Counted from the stretch's first letter, positions 29,101-35,162 are shown. The stretch: 64,000 nucleotides of DNA from Alphaproteobacteria bacterium (GCA_015062535.1 SUUK01000002.1:303049-367048); one strand, 5' to 3'. Made by a program: numbers and translations. Notes: generated by a model not told the origin, from the sequence alone.

Positions 29101-30276
29101 ACAAGCACATTGATAGTATGTGTATGTGCCAGAAGTTGTTGTTTCTGTACATGTATCAATAGTTTTTAGGCCTGTTGTATTTGGACATGGGGTATCATAT
29201 TTATAAGTTGTTCTATCACATTTATCACTTAATACTTGATAACAAGTAATACCATAGTTTGTAGTTGATGAGCAGTTTTTACCATCTGGACAAGTCGCAT
29301 ATTGAGTTTTTTCATCACAAGCAATAGGTTTTACGCAAGATGCATCTCCTTGTGATATGTCTGAACCTGTACAGTCATAGCCTTCTGGACAAGAAGTATC
29401 ATAATTTTTTGAAGTATCGCATGAATAAGAACAATTGTGACAAGCGGATTCTCCTGCAAAATTATTAGTTGTGGTGTCATTTAAGGCTATACCTTCTTTA
29501 GCTTGTTCACATTCTGTAACCTCTGGTAGAGGACAGGATAAAGGAGTTCTAATATAGCAACCTTCAGCTGTTTGAGCGGAGCAATCATAACCGGTTTGAC
29601 CTGAATTATTTGTTGTACATTCGTTTTGGTCTTCAAAGTAACCATTTGATTTATCGCATATACAAGAATGATGAGAGCCATTATCATCTGTACAAACATT
29701 ATCAGAAATCATACCAGTTGGGCATGAATTTTCGAAAGGAAATTGGTTCGTATCACAAATACATTGAAGATGAGTTCCTTTGGAGTCTTGACATTCTTCT
29801 GTTTTTACTTTGCCATTTGGACAGGTTTCATCAAATGGGTAGAGATTTTTATCGCAGAGCTTTTCTTTGTCTCCGCCTCCGCCACTACCGATTAAGGCTG
29901 CGGCACCAATTGCACCAGCGCCGAGTAATAACCAAGCTGGAGATATGGAGCTTTTTTCTGCGGCAACAATTGCACAAATTGGATCGTCATCATCATGACA
30001 AGCAACATCAGTTGAAGCACCAAATTTGAGAAGAGTTATATAGGAATTTTGGTCTTTTGCTTGTTGTGCAAGGCATAGAGCAGTGTTGTGGTTTTGGTCT
30101 TGGAGATTAATATATTTCTTAAATTGATGTAAACGAGAATAATTATTCATTCTCGCCCAACGGTACAAGTGAAGAGGTGTTAACCTAGTGGCGGCATAAG
30201 CCGGCTGTATAACAAACGAGGTCAGCATTGCGACCATTGTTATTGATGAAATTATTTTCTTTAGTCCTCTTCTCAT
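20179..30276 (-). CDS. Giant Cys-rich autotransporter (type Va secretion), 3365 aa
   Basis: One uninterrupted 10-kb frame. Domains in order: signal peptide 1-28 ending AYA; an ankyrin-like region about 33-95 (NHNTALCLAQQAKDQNSYITL); a Gly/Ala-rich hydrophobic stretch 112-135; a Cys-rich passenger from about 141 to 2710 made of recurring modules such as CPEGYDC, YGITCYKVL, GYDCSxQTxEGCYxRT and NGWxFxSxTYNGIxCxTC; a beta-helix-like region about 2715-2960 rich in GxxNxG and INxGxI; and a C-terminal autotransporter barrel of about 290 residues ending in the expected aromatic, LKFNF. In the first 215 residues of the Cys-rich part I counted 25 Cys, presumably paired as disulfides. Long modules are nearly identical at the DNA level. 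A surface adhesin or protective coat is a reasonable guess only. An SH3-domain gene lies just upstream on the same strand. Confidence 0.9.
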   Translation of the reverse strand: MRRGLKKIISSITMVAMLTSFVIQPAYAATRLTPLHLYRWARMNNYSRLHQFKKYINLQDQNHNTALCLAQQAKDQNSYITLLKFGASTDVACHDDDDPICAIVAAEKSSISPAWLLLGAGAIGAAALIGSGGGGDKEKLCDKNLYPFDETCPNGKVKTEECQDSKGTHLQCICDTNQFPFENSCPTGMISDNVCTDDNGSHHSCICDKSNGYFEDQNECTTNNSGQTGYDCSAQTAEGCYIRTPLSCPLPEVTECEQAKEGIALNDTTTNNFAGESACHNCSYSCDTSKNYDTSCPEGYDCTGSDISQGDASCVKPIACDEKTQYATCPDGKNCSSTTNYGITCYQVLSDKCDRTTYKYDTPCPNTTGLKTIDTCTETTTSGTYTYYQCACDDNSGYYDPSSPITTCGDTGNKGWEFTSNTYNGITCLQCNPLTCDTTKGLYQKCTDAKTGIVLTPTPSTTDFNGDNPCYECEYNCDIVNNYATSCPSGYSCVGSEVSQDDANCQKPVACNETTQFTTCPDGKNCLPITQYGITCYQVLSDQCDREIFVYDTPCTDTTGLKTVNTCSEQTANGTFTYYQCACNDASGYYDTTAPITTCGSKGANGWEFITQNYNGINCNTCNKLECAETDYGYGTPNCPTYSDLKSSSSLSATYHGQEQCYTCNYSCKQGLYDDLGECNQDATAQGKVCTSTTTTVKDGSSITCYAIDTCNPAEYPYDNNCPLGMTTIKQCSDANGSHHACICDESSNYFADKTACELNENLEVGYDCSTQTPEGCYLRTALTCEAPSTKACDTAKEGIILDDKLTGKYAGEVACHNCTYTCDTSNYYTTSCPDGYSCSNEVTQNGTSCTKITACDNESLHTDCPTGQNCSPVTQYGITCYKVLGTACDRTVYKYDEQCETTEGLKTADYCDDVTANGTFRYYQCACDDDDGYYDNSTTDLKTCGSSGANGWIFNSQTYNGITCKTCQMLDCAETDYGYGTPNCPTYPDLKTSSSLSSQYHGNDQCYSCNYTCKDGLYDDEADCTDDAEVIGKTCTPTTTTVQDGRSYTCYKIDECNPASYPYDNQCPAGMKEVTECTDDNGSHYSCTCDEDNGYYQDQGKCSLNKNNLVGYDCSNQTTEGCYIRTELTCIDPEVTSCDTAKEGIILNDKLTGKYAGETACHTCEYTCDTSKNYNTTCPTGYDCSTEVTQGDATCVKVQSCDNENLHTACPTGQNCSPVTQYGITCYKVLGTACDRTVYKYDEQCETTEGLKTADYCDDVTANGTFRYYQCACNDTRGYYGNSTTDLKTCGLSGSNGWIFNSQTYNGISCKTCQMLDCAETDYGFGAQNCPTVAGLKEKATSSSAYHGNEQCYSCSYTCDPALGYYDNEDDCNDDASVNGKTCTSESFTTYNGSVTCYKEATCDTSKYTFDTPCPEGMTQVSECTDTSTHYQCEPNNCSAYTETSCSTGTKISDECTTNNATGTAPTTTYKCECDEEENYFPSSATNLTLCGLSGSNGWKFSSSTTISGVSCKTCQELLCPKTDYGFGAQNCPIVAGLKEKATSSSAYHGNEQCYSCSYTCDPALGYYDNEDDCNDDASVNGKTCASETFTTYNGNKTCYKEALCDTSTYNFLGSCPEGMTETARCEDESNVHLQCEPNDCSEYTLYACTTGTREIGSCTTNNTSGTKKSTTYKCECNSSRGYYDPTSNLSVCGSSAEKGWEFISGTYNTLTCNTCSELECNNAEGFYSTCESAKTGITLTATKSTTNFHGNAACYTCEYTCNTDNNYVASNDCPEGYNCSNETSQGDATCVKVQSCDGENLHTSCPTGKICSKVTNYGITCYKETADACDQTVYNYTKDCKYVNAALKTTGQCSDVTDEGTFTYFSCACDTDNKYYEPSASITSCGTSGANGWKFDTQDYNGISCKTCQELLCPETDYGFGAQNCPTIAGLKEKATSSSAYHGNDQCYSCSYTCDPAQGYYSDIDDCNDDAALNGKTCTTKTFTTYNGSVTCYIEDECNPSIYTFNNSCPSGMTETARCSDTSGDHLQCEPNDCSAYTETSCSTGTTISGQCTTNNATGTAPKTTYKCGCSNDDGYYYIHETSLEVCGSTGAGGWGFAETSVKDSNGISCYQCNALTCQSSEGYYTACKQEEGILTTRGDTDKYQGNTPCYTCSYACDTANNYYENCPSGYNCTESTITNAQGTITCYKPISCDEDKDMTATCPDGYNCSTVTNYGVTCYLNLGPACDKKIFTSSTPCSATYGLTQINDCTETTDTGTHTYYQCGCDNGKGYYNTPGTSLEVCGSTGAGGWEFVVSSVKDYLNNSCYTCSALTCEENNLSDTCTPAQHGLTLKDETSKTYYEGNKECHQCTYSCDQSVDYYPSCPSGYDCGDHVSSQGDANCVTPINCDNNILLDYNHIITGKVYETITDYGLTCYKEKTGCDNSKGYYSTETECKTTNQGCSYDTASGCYLRATACPVTEDLSPTDLSICGTYPDYVKATKVKSGVSGASDCYKCDFTCDTTKANVYTSSTACTQNAYGETGYSCTEDTTYGCFVREDVLTCSAPSNTSCEAPQEGFVLDNSPTGSYEGEQPCLACTYSCNETNKYFDTKDYMQCGTSGANGWHFNSGTTQAGKTCYKCLENDCPTKTTHETCTKVTGLNFKSSSTSGITQYHGQTQCHTCVYSCDTSNNYYDSIEECEDESGETCNTTAVEINVNLTKETYYCYQPQSSLTSQNSTLEKTTNTTLIELTSSGTEDVYGLKSDKDLQNTSDNTGSNGIIKIDHNSTGYAYGMYGSSNNQLLNDENASINIQNNSSGTAVGMYASRGGSAINKGDITITGTTGTSVGILGAGENYIENQGTINVEGASAYGIRVLDGTNTTIINQGSINVNGTNEAYGIYIDQNASANSVTNLGSITINGNQNDTNRSIVLNGADFRNVGLMSVSGELDLETLGAKTVYLEDGATYEAQSIKGDLTAGVSTVMNDNLDTYIKKDALIAEDTNNLNISSESALFEAKTEKNKEGNTDVVLKRKEFSNFTPNKSMADYLTKNYQAKKFEDTFNSLKSATTQSNLQENLADFMGHDRLLNFADENFSVLRSLNRTMADTILKPTNEKNRVIAGYDNFNLETDDKGVLSGYELSSNSMFTFGDKRLNNWSRLGLGLSFTDINTSYEKGGDRDLNIVSVFVPYLRKISDKLNLVSILNLGYGYGDYDRGSDRESDIEEIIYGLTNELRYTININGFAELEPALMLNAIGYTEKGFDEGNAKDAIQTKRSNNLSVELGLGVFLKKEVKMEKYGKLGFKIGGVYYHEFADPYRDITLRHKDALGSWYRINDYANLYQRDRAVLEAVIDYAYKDLALYVKYNKLIQKNNPDLFDMGLKFNF
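26461..27700 (-). repeat. Long near-identical direct repeat inside the autotransporter gene
   Basis: The stretch from 26461 to about 26660 recurs almost without change 1038 nt further on, from 27499 to about 27700. The offset equals 346 codons, so the frame is kept. Other module pairs are offset by 606 nt (25586 and 26192) and 1182 nt (24404 and 25586), again multiples of three. The pattern indicates recent in-frame duplication or gene conversion among passenger modules. Confidence 0.85.
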
Positions 30277-30310
30277 TTTCTTATCTCCATGTTATTAGAG
30301 TTATACATAA

Positions 30311-30796
30311 TTATATTTCTTCGGTGTTTTTGACACCAAATAGCATAGTTTTTGGTACCCAGCCTTCTATTTTGTTTTCAAACTCGAGCTCACAAAAAGA
30401 AAGTGTGCAACGTTTTATTTTGCCAATAACTCCAAATTCGGCTTTGGCAACTACTTCTGAGTTTAAGCTTTCTTTGGCATAAACATTATTTATACCAGGT
30501 TCCGTAATAAGAGCATAACGAGAATTTGTTAGTAAATTTTTTCTAACCCATGACACAGTTCCTTCAAAATCTCTTATTTTGCGCCATTGTTCGTATTCGG
30601 CTATTATTTCTACGGGATGATTTTGTTGTTGATATATCCATTCTATTGGATAGCGGATATTAGGGCCAGAACGTGCATTTACTTTATCTGCACGCATGGC
30701 TACAAAGCGAGTCTGGTCAGGATTTAATTCGATAATGGTTGCGAATGCATCAAGACTCGTTAGAAATACTAGTAATAGAGCAATTAAAAAGCGCAT
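30311..30796 (-). CDS. Exported SH3-domain protein
   Basis: Periplasmic protein of 161 residues with a cleavable signal peptide (MRFLIALLLVFLTSLDAFAT, cleavage after about residue 19). Two bacterial SH3-type domains follow: VNARSGPNIRYPIEWIYQQQNHPVEI with the WRKIRD...GTVSWV segment, and INNVYAKESLNSEVVAKAEFGVIGKI ending EGWVPKTMLFG. Such proteins usually bind peptidoglycan or other envelope ligands and are common in Alphaproteobacteria. It ends 34 bp before the autotransporter start and may be co-transcribed with it, which could hint at a role in assembly or display, but this is inference. Confidence 0.85.
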   Translation of the reverse strand: MRFLIALLLVFLTSLDAFATIIELNPDQTRFVAMRADKVNARSGPNIRYPIEWIYQQQNHPVEIIAEYEQWRKIRDFEGTVSWVRKNLLTNSRYALITEPGINNVYAKESLNSEVVAKAEFGVIGKIKRCTLSFCELEFENKIEGWVPKTMLFGVKNTEEI

Positions 30797-30976
30797 TTTT
30801 TTCCTCTTTAAAGTTTTTTATATGTTGATTTTACGAATCGGGAGTTAAAAAAGGTTTAAAAAATGGCTTTTTTTCAACAAAAGTATAGATTTTTTAATAG
30901 GTTGTTGTTTTTAAATAAAAAATTAAATTTTATTTGTTAAAAAGGGGTAAATTTATTTAAAAATAGGGTGAAAAAG

Positions 30977-32083
30977 ATGAAATTAGTTAAAATTATTGAA
31001 GATTTAGTGCGTTTTAATACAGAAACAGGTAACAAAAAAGAAATTGATGATTGCTTAGAGTATATTGAAAAGTTTTTTGATAACACTAATGCAAATGTAA
31101 AAATTGAGCGTTTTGATGAAGCAAGCCCAGTTATTTATATTAGAAATAACAATGAAGATGAGCAAGATGTATTGGTTCTAGGACATATTGATGTTGTAAA
31201 AGCAGACAAAGAAATGTTTGAGCCAAAGATTGTTGATGGCAAGATGTTTGGGCGTGGAACTTTGGATATGAAATCATTTGCAGGTGTTGCAATGAAATCT
31301 ATGCAATATGTTTTAGACAATAAATTAAATGTTAAGTTTGGGGTTTTGCTTTCAACAGACGAAGAAAAGGGAAGTAATAGTACACATAGCTTTTTGGAAA
31401 GATACAAAAACATTAAAGCTAATGTTGTTTTGGATAATGATGTTGGTGGGGATATTGGAGTTATTATCAATAAATGTAAAAATCCTGTATTTGTTAAATT
31501 AAAAGCAACTGGAAAAAGTGCTCATGGCTCTACTCCGTGGGATGGACTAGATGCAAATGAAATGTTAATGGAAACAATTCGGGATTTAAGAAAAATTTAT
31601 CCTTACTTTGATGAAACAATAGGAAAACCTGAAAATACATGGATTGATACTGTTCATGTGGCAAAGATTTGTGGCGGTGATGTATCAAATATTATTTCAT
31701 CTAGTGCAGAGGCTTTGCTTGACTTTAGACTTACTGAAACATCATCTTTAAGTAATTTAGAAGAAAATTTGAAAAAATCTTGCAAAAGGGGCGTAGAATA
31801 TATAATTGTTTCATCATCAAATCCTGTTGTAATGAGTGAAAATGAGCCAAAGATTTTAAGCTATAAAGAAATTGCTGAAGAGGTTTTAGGCTATAAAATT
31901 AAGTTTGAGCAAATAGGTGGTGCAACAGATGCAAGACTATTTGCTGAGCGTGGGGCTGTGGTTATTATGCATTCTGGAACTGGTGAAGGTATGCATGGTG
32001 ATAATGAGTGGGTTGATTTAGATAGTGTGAAAAAACTTCTTGATATACAAATAAAATATTTAGAAAAAATTGCTAAAAAGTAA
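30977..32083 (+). CDS. M20-family metallopeptidase (ArgE/DapE type)
   Basis: Zinc-dependent amidohydrolase of the M20 family. Motifs: the first metal His and catalytic Asp in LGHIDVVKADKEMFEP, the bridging GRGTLDMKSFAG, the catalytic Glu pair in STDEEKGSN, DNDVGGDIG, the dimerisation-domain His in GKSAHGSTPWDGLDANE, and a late His in MHSGTGEGMHGDNEW. Substrate is uncertain: acetylornithine, succinyl-diaminopimelate or a dipeptide are possible. The ATG at 30977 was chosen because AGGG at 30965-30968 is well spaced for it; a GTG at 30968 overlaps that ribosome site. A related M20 gene lies at 41519. Confidence 0.9.
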   Translation: MKLVKIIEDLVRFNTETGNKKEIDDCLEYIEKFFDNTNANVKIERFDEASPVIYIRNNNEDEQDVLVLGHIDVVKADKEMFEPKIVDGKMFGRGTLDMKSFAGVAMKSMQYVLDNKLNVKFGVLLSTDEEKGSNSTHSFLERYKNIKANVVLDNDVGGDIGVIINKCKNPVFVKLKATGKSAHGSTPWDGLDANEMLMETIRDLRKIYPYFDETIGKPENTWIDTVHVAKICGGDVSNIISSSAEALLDFRLTETSSLSNLEENLKKSCKRGVEYIIVSSSNPVVMSENEPKILSYKEIAEEVLGYKIKFEQIGGATDARLFAERGAVVIMHSGTGEGMHGDNEWVDLDSVKKLLDIQIKYLEKIAKK

Positions 32084-32090
32084 TGTTAAA

Positions 32091-32133
32091 GAACAAAAAA
32101 CGCTAACCACGAGGGGTTAGCGTTTTTTTGTTC
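32091..32133. terminator. Bidirectional terminator between convergent genes
   Basis: A long near-perfect palindrome: GAACAAAAAACGCTAACC on the left pairs with GGTTAGCG, seven T and GTTC on the right. It serves both the M20 gene (plus) and the 171-aa orphan (minus). Confidence 0.9.
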
Positions 32134-32143
32134 GTTGGAAGAT

Positions 32144-32659
32144 TTAGAGCCAGCCTTCATCGAAGAACCAGTCCTTGGTCTCTTCATAGATTCTGCGGGC
32201 TTTGTCTTTCTCTTCTTCGGTGATGTCCGCCTTAAAGATATTGTCCCAAAGGCGGTCACAGTAGTCTGTGAAGAAAGTATCCGCAGACTTTTCGAGCGAC
32301 AGAGCAAGCTTCTTGATTGTCGGCTTGCTAATCTTGTTTCTTACGCTCATGATTATCGCACCGATGACCTCGTCCTCTGAGTAGATAGACTTGCTAGGTA
32401 TTTTAGCAAGCTGTATCATCTGTTTCTCGGTGAGGTTTATGCCCTCAATGAGAGTGAAGTTGCAGAGCACTTCATCGAGGTAAGGAACATCCTCTTTTGC
32501 CATTCTGTCGATGATGATTTGGAGGATGTTGGGCTCTTCTGTGAGTGTTGTGAGGTTTGTGAGGAAAACTTTACTGATGTTAGCTCTTCTTGAATTTTTC
32601 ATCACTTCGATGTCTTTACACATCTCGTCCAAAAGGACGAAAATTTTTTTCTTTTCCAT
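32144..32659 (-). CDS. Orphan protein, 171 aa, unknown
   Basis: Unrecognised, acidic and predominantly helical cytosolic protein with no signal peptide. Helical segments such as IFVLLDEMCKDIEVMKN, ILQIIIDRMAKEDVPYLDEVL and EKDKARRIYEETKDWFFDEGW suggest a small helical bundle or solenoid. The gene is clearly richer in G+C than its surroundings, lacks a Shine-Dalgarno sequence and stands alone with a promoter and a shared terminator. In these traits it matches the orphan genes at 2384, 18926, 32786 and 42692. The protein gives no indication of function. Confidence 0.75.
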   Translation of the reverse strand: MEKKKIFVLLDEMCKDIEVMKNSRRANISKVFLTNLTTLTEEPNILQIIIDRMAKEDVPYLDEVLCNFTLIEGINLTEKQMIQLAKIPSKSIYSEDEVIGAIIMSVRNKISKPTIKKLALSLEKSADTFFTDYCDRLWDNIFKADITEEEKDKARRIYEETKDWFFDEGWL

Positions 32660-32687
32660 AATAACTACAATTTAATTAAACATATAT

Positions 32688-32716
32688 TTTATAAGTTAGC
32701 GGTAGTACTACTACAA
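32688..32716 (-). promoter_or_regulatory. Promoter of the 171-aa orphan with internal palindrome
   Basis: On the minus strand TTGTAG (32711-32716) and TATAAA (32688-32693) are separated by 17 nt. The perfect palindrome GTAGTACTAC (32702-32711) lies between them, a position typical of repressor operators. The leader would be about 20 nt with no Shine-Dalgarno sequence. Confidence 0.4.
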
Positions 32717-32751
32717 AATAAATAATAATGCAAGTCTTTTTTTGTCTATAA

Positions 32752-32782
32752 AAAAAGGTAGCTCATGAAGAACTACCTTTTT
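32752..32782 (-). terminator. Intrinsic terminator after the 144-aa orphan
   Basis: AAAAAGGTAG (32752-32761) pairs with CTACCTTTTT (32773-32782) around an 11-nt loop, with a T-run on the minus strand. Confidence 0.8.
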
Positions 32783-32785
32783 GAT

Positions 32786-33220
32786 TTAGAATGGGCAATT
32801 TGGTATCCAACGATTTTCTTTTGCTTTAAGGTAAACCTCTGGCTCAACATCATGCTTTTCAAGGTGTAGCTTAAAGAGCTCTTTTGCTTTTGGATGATTG
32901 AAAATGAGCATCTGCGCTTCTTGTTCTAGCGGTCTTTTGGAGATGTAGTAGAAGAGAAGGTCTTCATACTTTGGGTTGTCAAGCAAGATGGTTTGGCTGT
33001 TGAACTCTAGTTTTAAGAACTTGTGCTCTCCATCAAGGTAATGGTCCAAAAGTTCTTTAGCATCAGGAAGATCCAAAAGATAAGCTTCTGAAGACAGACG
33101 CAGTTCAAAGGTTTGCGCATCAAGGGCTAGTATCAAGATTTTTTTGATACTTTCATCAAACTCAAGGCCGTTTTTTATCTGATGTAAGATAAAATCAGCA
33201 GGGGTGTAGGTTGAACACAT
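32786..33220 (-). CDS. Orphan helical-repeat protein, 144 aa
   Basis: Unrecognised cytosolic protein made of about four repeats of roughly 31 residues: SSEAYLLDLPDAKELLDHYL, NSQTILLDNPKYEDLLFYYI and EAQMLIFNHPKAKELFKLHL show the pattern (E/S)-x-x-x-L-(x)2-x-P-x-(A/Y)-x-(E/D)-L-(x)2-(Y/H). The same style of repeat, more diverged, builds the 402-aa protein at 18926, so the two are probably related. The gene has a promoter and terminator of its own, no Shine-Dalgarno sequence and higher G+C than flanking native genes. Function unknown; a binding scaffold is the natural guess for such a solenoid. Confidence 0.75.
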   Translation of the reverse strand: MCSTYTPADFILHQIKNGLEFDESIKKILILALDAQTFELRLSSEAYLLDLPDAKELLDHYLDGEHKFLKLEFNSQTILLDNPKYEDLLFYYISKRPLEQEAQMLIFNHPKAKELFKLHLEKHDVEPEVYLKAKENRWIPNCPF

Positions 33221-33272
33221 AAAAATAATTATTTTTTAATTGTTAAACATAAAAGTATTTTCTCTTGTTGTG

Positions 33273-33300
33273 ATATTAATTAAAAAATATTTTAAATCAA
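33273..33300 (-). promoter_or_regulatory. Promoter of the 144-aa orphan
   Basis: On the minus strand TTGATT (33295-33300) and TAATAT (33273-33278) are separated by 16 nt, giving a leader of about 46 nt that is almost pure A/T and has no Shine-Dalgarno sequence. Confidence 0.45.
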
Positions 33301-33422
33301 TAGAGTTTTTTTGTCGAATTATACAGAAAGTTGTTGCAAAATAAAAAAAAAGGCGTAAAGTTGGGCGAGAATGTAATTCTAAGAATTTAATATTAACATT
33401 GTAAATATGGAGAATAAATCAG

Positions 33423-33986
33423 ATGAAACAGTTAGCCGGAGCAATCAGAATCGGTTGGGTTATCGAATATAAAGGTAAACCATGGACAATTACTAAAGCT
33501 CAACACATTAAACCTGGTAAAGGTGGTGCGTTTATGCAAGTTGAAATGAAAGCTGTTGAAGAAGGTACTAAAACTAATGAACGTTTTAGAACTGAAGATA
33601 GCGTAGAAAAGATGATGGTTGAAGATAAAGACTGTCAATTTTTGTTTGAAGACGGTACTGGCTTAACATTTATGGAATGTGAAACATTTGAACAATTCTC
33701 TATGCCAGCAGATATTTTGGGCGACTCTAGACCATTTTTAACAGATGGTATGGTTGTTCGTATTTCTCACATTAATGATAGACCTATTTCTGTTCAACTT
33801 CCTCAACAAGTTATTTGTACAGTTGTTGAAACAGAACCTGTTATTAAAGGTCAAACAGTTACTTCTTCTTATAAACCTGCTATTTTGGATAATGGTGTTA
33901 GAATCGGTGTTCCTCCATTTATTGCAACAGGCGAAAAGATTGTTGTTGGCACAGCTGAAGCAAACTATGTAGAAAGAGCAAAATAA
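33423..33986 (+). CDS. efp: Translation elongation factor P
   Basis: EF-P relieves ribosome stalling at polyproline stretches by binding between the P and E sites. The 187 residues contain the three beta-barrel domains of the family. The modifiable loop lysine is present as K33 in KPGKGGAF, equivalent to K34 of E. coli EF-P; the modification genes epmA/epmB are not in this window. A Shine-Dalgarno GGAG near 33411 precedes the ATG. The stop codon overlaps the suhB start (TAATG), the standard efp-suhB coupling of Alphaproteobacteria. Confidence 0.98.
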   Translation: MKQLAGAIRIGWVIEYKGKPWTITKAQHIKPGKGGAFMQVEMKAVEEGTKTNERFRTEDSVEKMMVEDKDCQFLFEDGTGLTFMECETFEQFSMPADILGDSRPFLTDGMVVRISHINDRPISVQLPQQVICTVVETEPVIKGQTVTSSYKPAILDNGVRIGVPPFIATGEKIVVGTAEANYVERAK

Positions 33987-34786
33987 TGGCTTATATTTCA
34001 CCAATGCTTACCAATGTGGTTTCTGCGGTTAAAAAAGTTGCTATTAATCTAAATCGTGATTTTAGTGAGATAGAACGTTTGCAGACATCAATTAAGGGAA
34101 GTTTAGACTTTACTCGTATTGCATTTGATAAAATGCAAAAAAGTGTAATGGCAGAATTCTCTAAATATGGTGAAGCATATCCAATTATTTTTGCAGATAA
34201 AAATCCTCAAGGTTTGAATTCTTATTTAAGCATTTCTATTATTGATGGATTGGTTAACTTTGCACATGGTAATCCAGAATTTGCAATAAGTGCAGCTCTT
34301 GTTGATAATGGAATAGTTTTATGTGGTGTGATTTATAATCCTGCTCGTGATGAACTATTTTTTGCAGAAAAAGGTAAGGGTGCTTTTAAAGAAGGTTTTA
34401 GAAGCCATGAAAGACTTAGAGTTTCTGCTAAACAAGACTTAGAAGGAGCTTTGATTGCAGTTAAACCAGATGTAAATGATAAAGATACTTCTTATAAGCT
34501 AATTAATAATGTTATTGGTGCAACCGGTGATGTTAGAGTTAGCGGAGCGGTTGCTTTAGATTTAGCATATGTTGCAAGTGGTAAACTTGATGGTGTTATT
34601 GCTCCAAATGCAATGAGAGCAAGCATAACAGCAGGAGCTTTACTTGTTAAAGAAGCTGGTGGTATGGTGCTTGATATGGACCAAAAAGATACTCGCACAG
34701 AAGATATGCAAATGGTTTTAAATAGTGGTAATTTAATGGCGGTAAACTTTAATTTAAGTCAAAAAATTGCTAAGATTTTAAAATAG
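33986..34786 (+). CDS. suhB: SuhB-like inositol monophosphatase homologue with degenerate metal site
   Basis: Full-length (266 aa) member of the inositol monophosphatase family, clearly of the alphaproteobacterial SuhB type by its N-terminus, by VSGAVALDLAYVASGKLDG and by its place after efp. The Mg-binding residues are mostly gone. The family motif WVIDPLDGTTNF reads LSISIIDGLVNF (81-92), so the first Asp is S84 and Thr is L89. The Glu pair of the TEES motif is replaced around ADK at 70-72. The motif PWDxAAG reads RASITAG, with S213 in place of the metal-binding Asp. The protein is therefore unlikely to be an active phosphatase. E. coli SuhB also acts non-catalytically in rRNA antitermination, which could explain retention (inference). 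Confidence 0.93.
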   Translation: MAYISPMLTNVVSAVKKVAINLNRDFSEIERLQTSIKGSLDFTRIAFDKMQKSVMAEFSKYGEAYPIIFADKNPQGLNSYLSISIIDGLVNFAHGNPEFAISAALVDNGIVLCGVIYNPARDELFFAEKGKGAFKEGFRSHERLRVSAKQDLEGALIAVKPDVNDKDTSYKLINNVIGATGDVRVSGAVALDLAYVASGKLDGVIAPNAMRASITAGALLVKEAGGMVLDMDQKDTRTEDMQMVLNSGNLMAVNFNLSQKIAKILK

Positions 34787-34809
34787 TTTAAAAAAAAGAA
34801 AAATTATGC

Positions 34810-34838
34810 TTGCATTATATAAAAGTGTAGTGTATAGA
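34810..34838 (+). promoter_or_regulatory. Promoter of rpmE
   Basis: TTGCAT (34810-34815) and TATAGA (34833-34838) are separated by 17 nt. The Shine-Dalgarno GGAG at 34872-34875 and ATG at 34882 follow. Confidence 0.6.
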
Positions 34839-34881
34839 ATTAGGCAAAATTTTGTATGATGCTAAAATATTGGAGATAACA

Positions 34882-35112
34882 ATGAAAAAAGGTATTCACC
34901 CAGACTATCACAAAATTACTTATGTAATGACAGACGGTAGTGTTAAAGAAGTTAACTCAACTTGGGGTAAAGAAGGCGATAAAATGACTTTGGAAATCGA
35001 TCCAAAATCTCATCCAGCATGGACAGGTGTTCACCGTATGGTTGACTCTGGTGGTCAAGTTGGTAAATTTAACGCTAAGTTTGCTAAGTTCGGTTTGAAA
35101 TCTGGCAACTAA
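34882..35112 (+). CDS. rpmE: Ribosomal protein L31
   Basis: Large-subunit protein L31, 76 residues, starting [19 protein letters not shown]. It lacks the CxxC zinc motif, so it is the zinc-independent (C-minus) form. The start at 34882 follows GGAG with good spacing; an ATG ten codons upstream lies inside the leader and has no ribosome site. It has its own promoter and is followed by a hairpin. Confidence 0.95.
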   Translation: MKKGIHPDYHKITYVMTDGSVKEVNSTWGKEGDKMTLEIDPKSHPAWTGVHRMVDSGGQVGKFNAKFAKFGLKSGN

Positions 35113-35137
35113 GTTAAGAGTTAAAAGAATAAAAATA

Positions 35138-35162
35138 AGACCTGTATGTTAAATACAGGTCT
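35138..35162 (+). terminator. Hairpin after rpmE, probable terminator
   Basis: AGACCTGTAT (35138-35147) and ATACAGGTCT (35153-35162) form a perfect 10-bp stem with a 5-nt loop. The following tract is only AAATTTTA, so termination may be partial and the hairpin could also protect the 3' end. Confidence 0.6.

Noticed and set aside
22830..30029. Many antisense frames of 60-140 codons across the autotransporter gene
   Set aside because: They are low-complexity shadows of the Cys-rich repeats, with no ribosome sites and no family features.
20179..30276. Possible assembly artefact or fused genes in the 10-kb frame
   Set aside because: The frame stays open throughout, repeat offsets are multiples of three, and signal peptide and barrel sit at the expected ends.
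30968..30976. GTG start three codons upstream for the M20 gene
   Set aside because: It overlaps the only plausible ribosome site; the ATG at 30977 is properly spaced.
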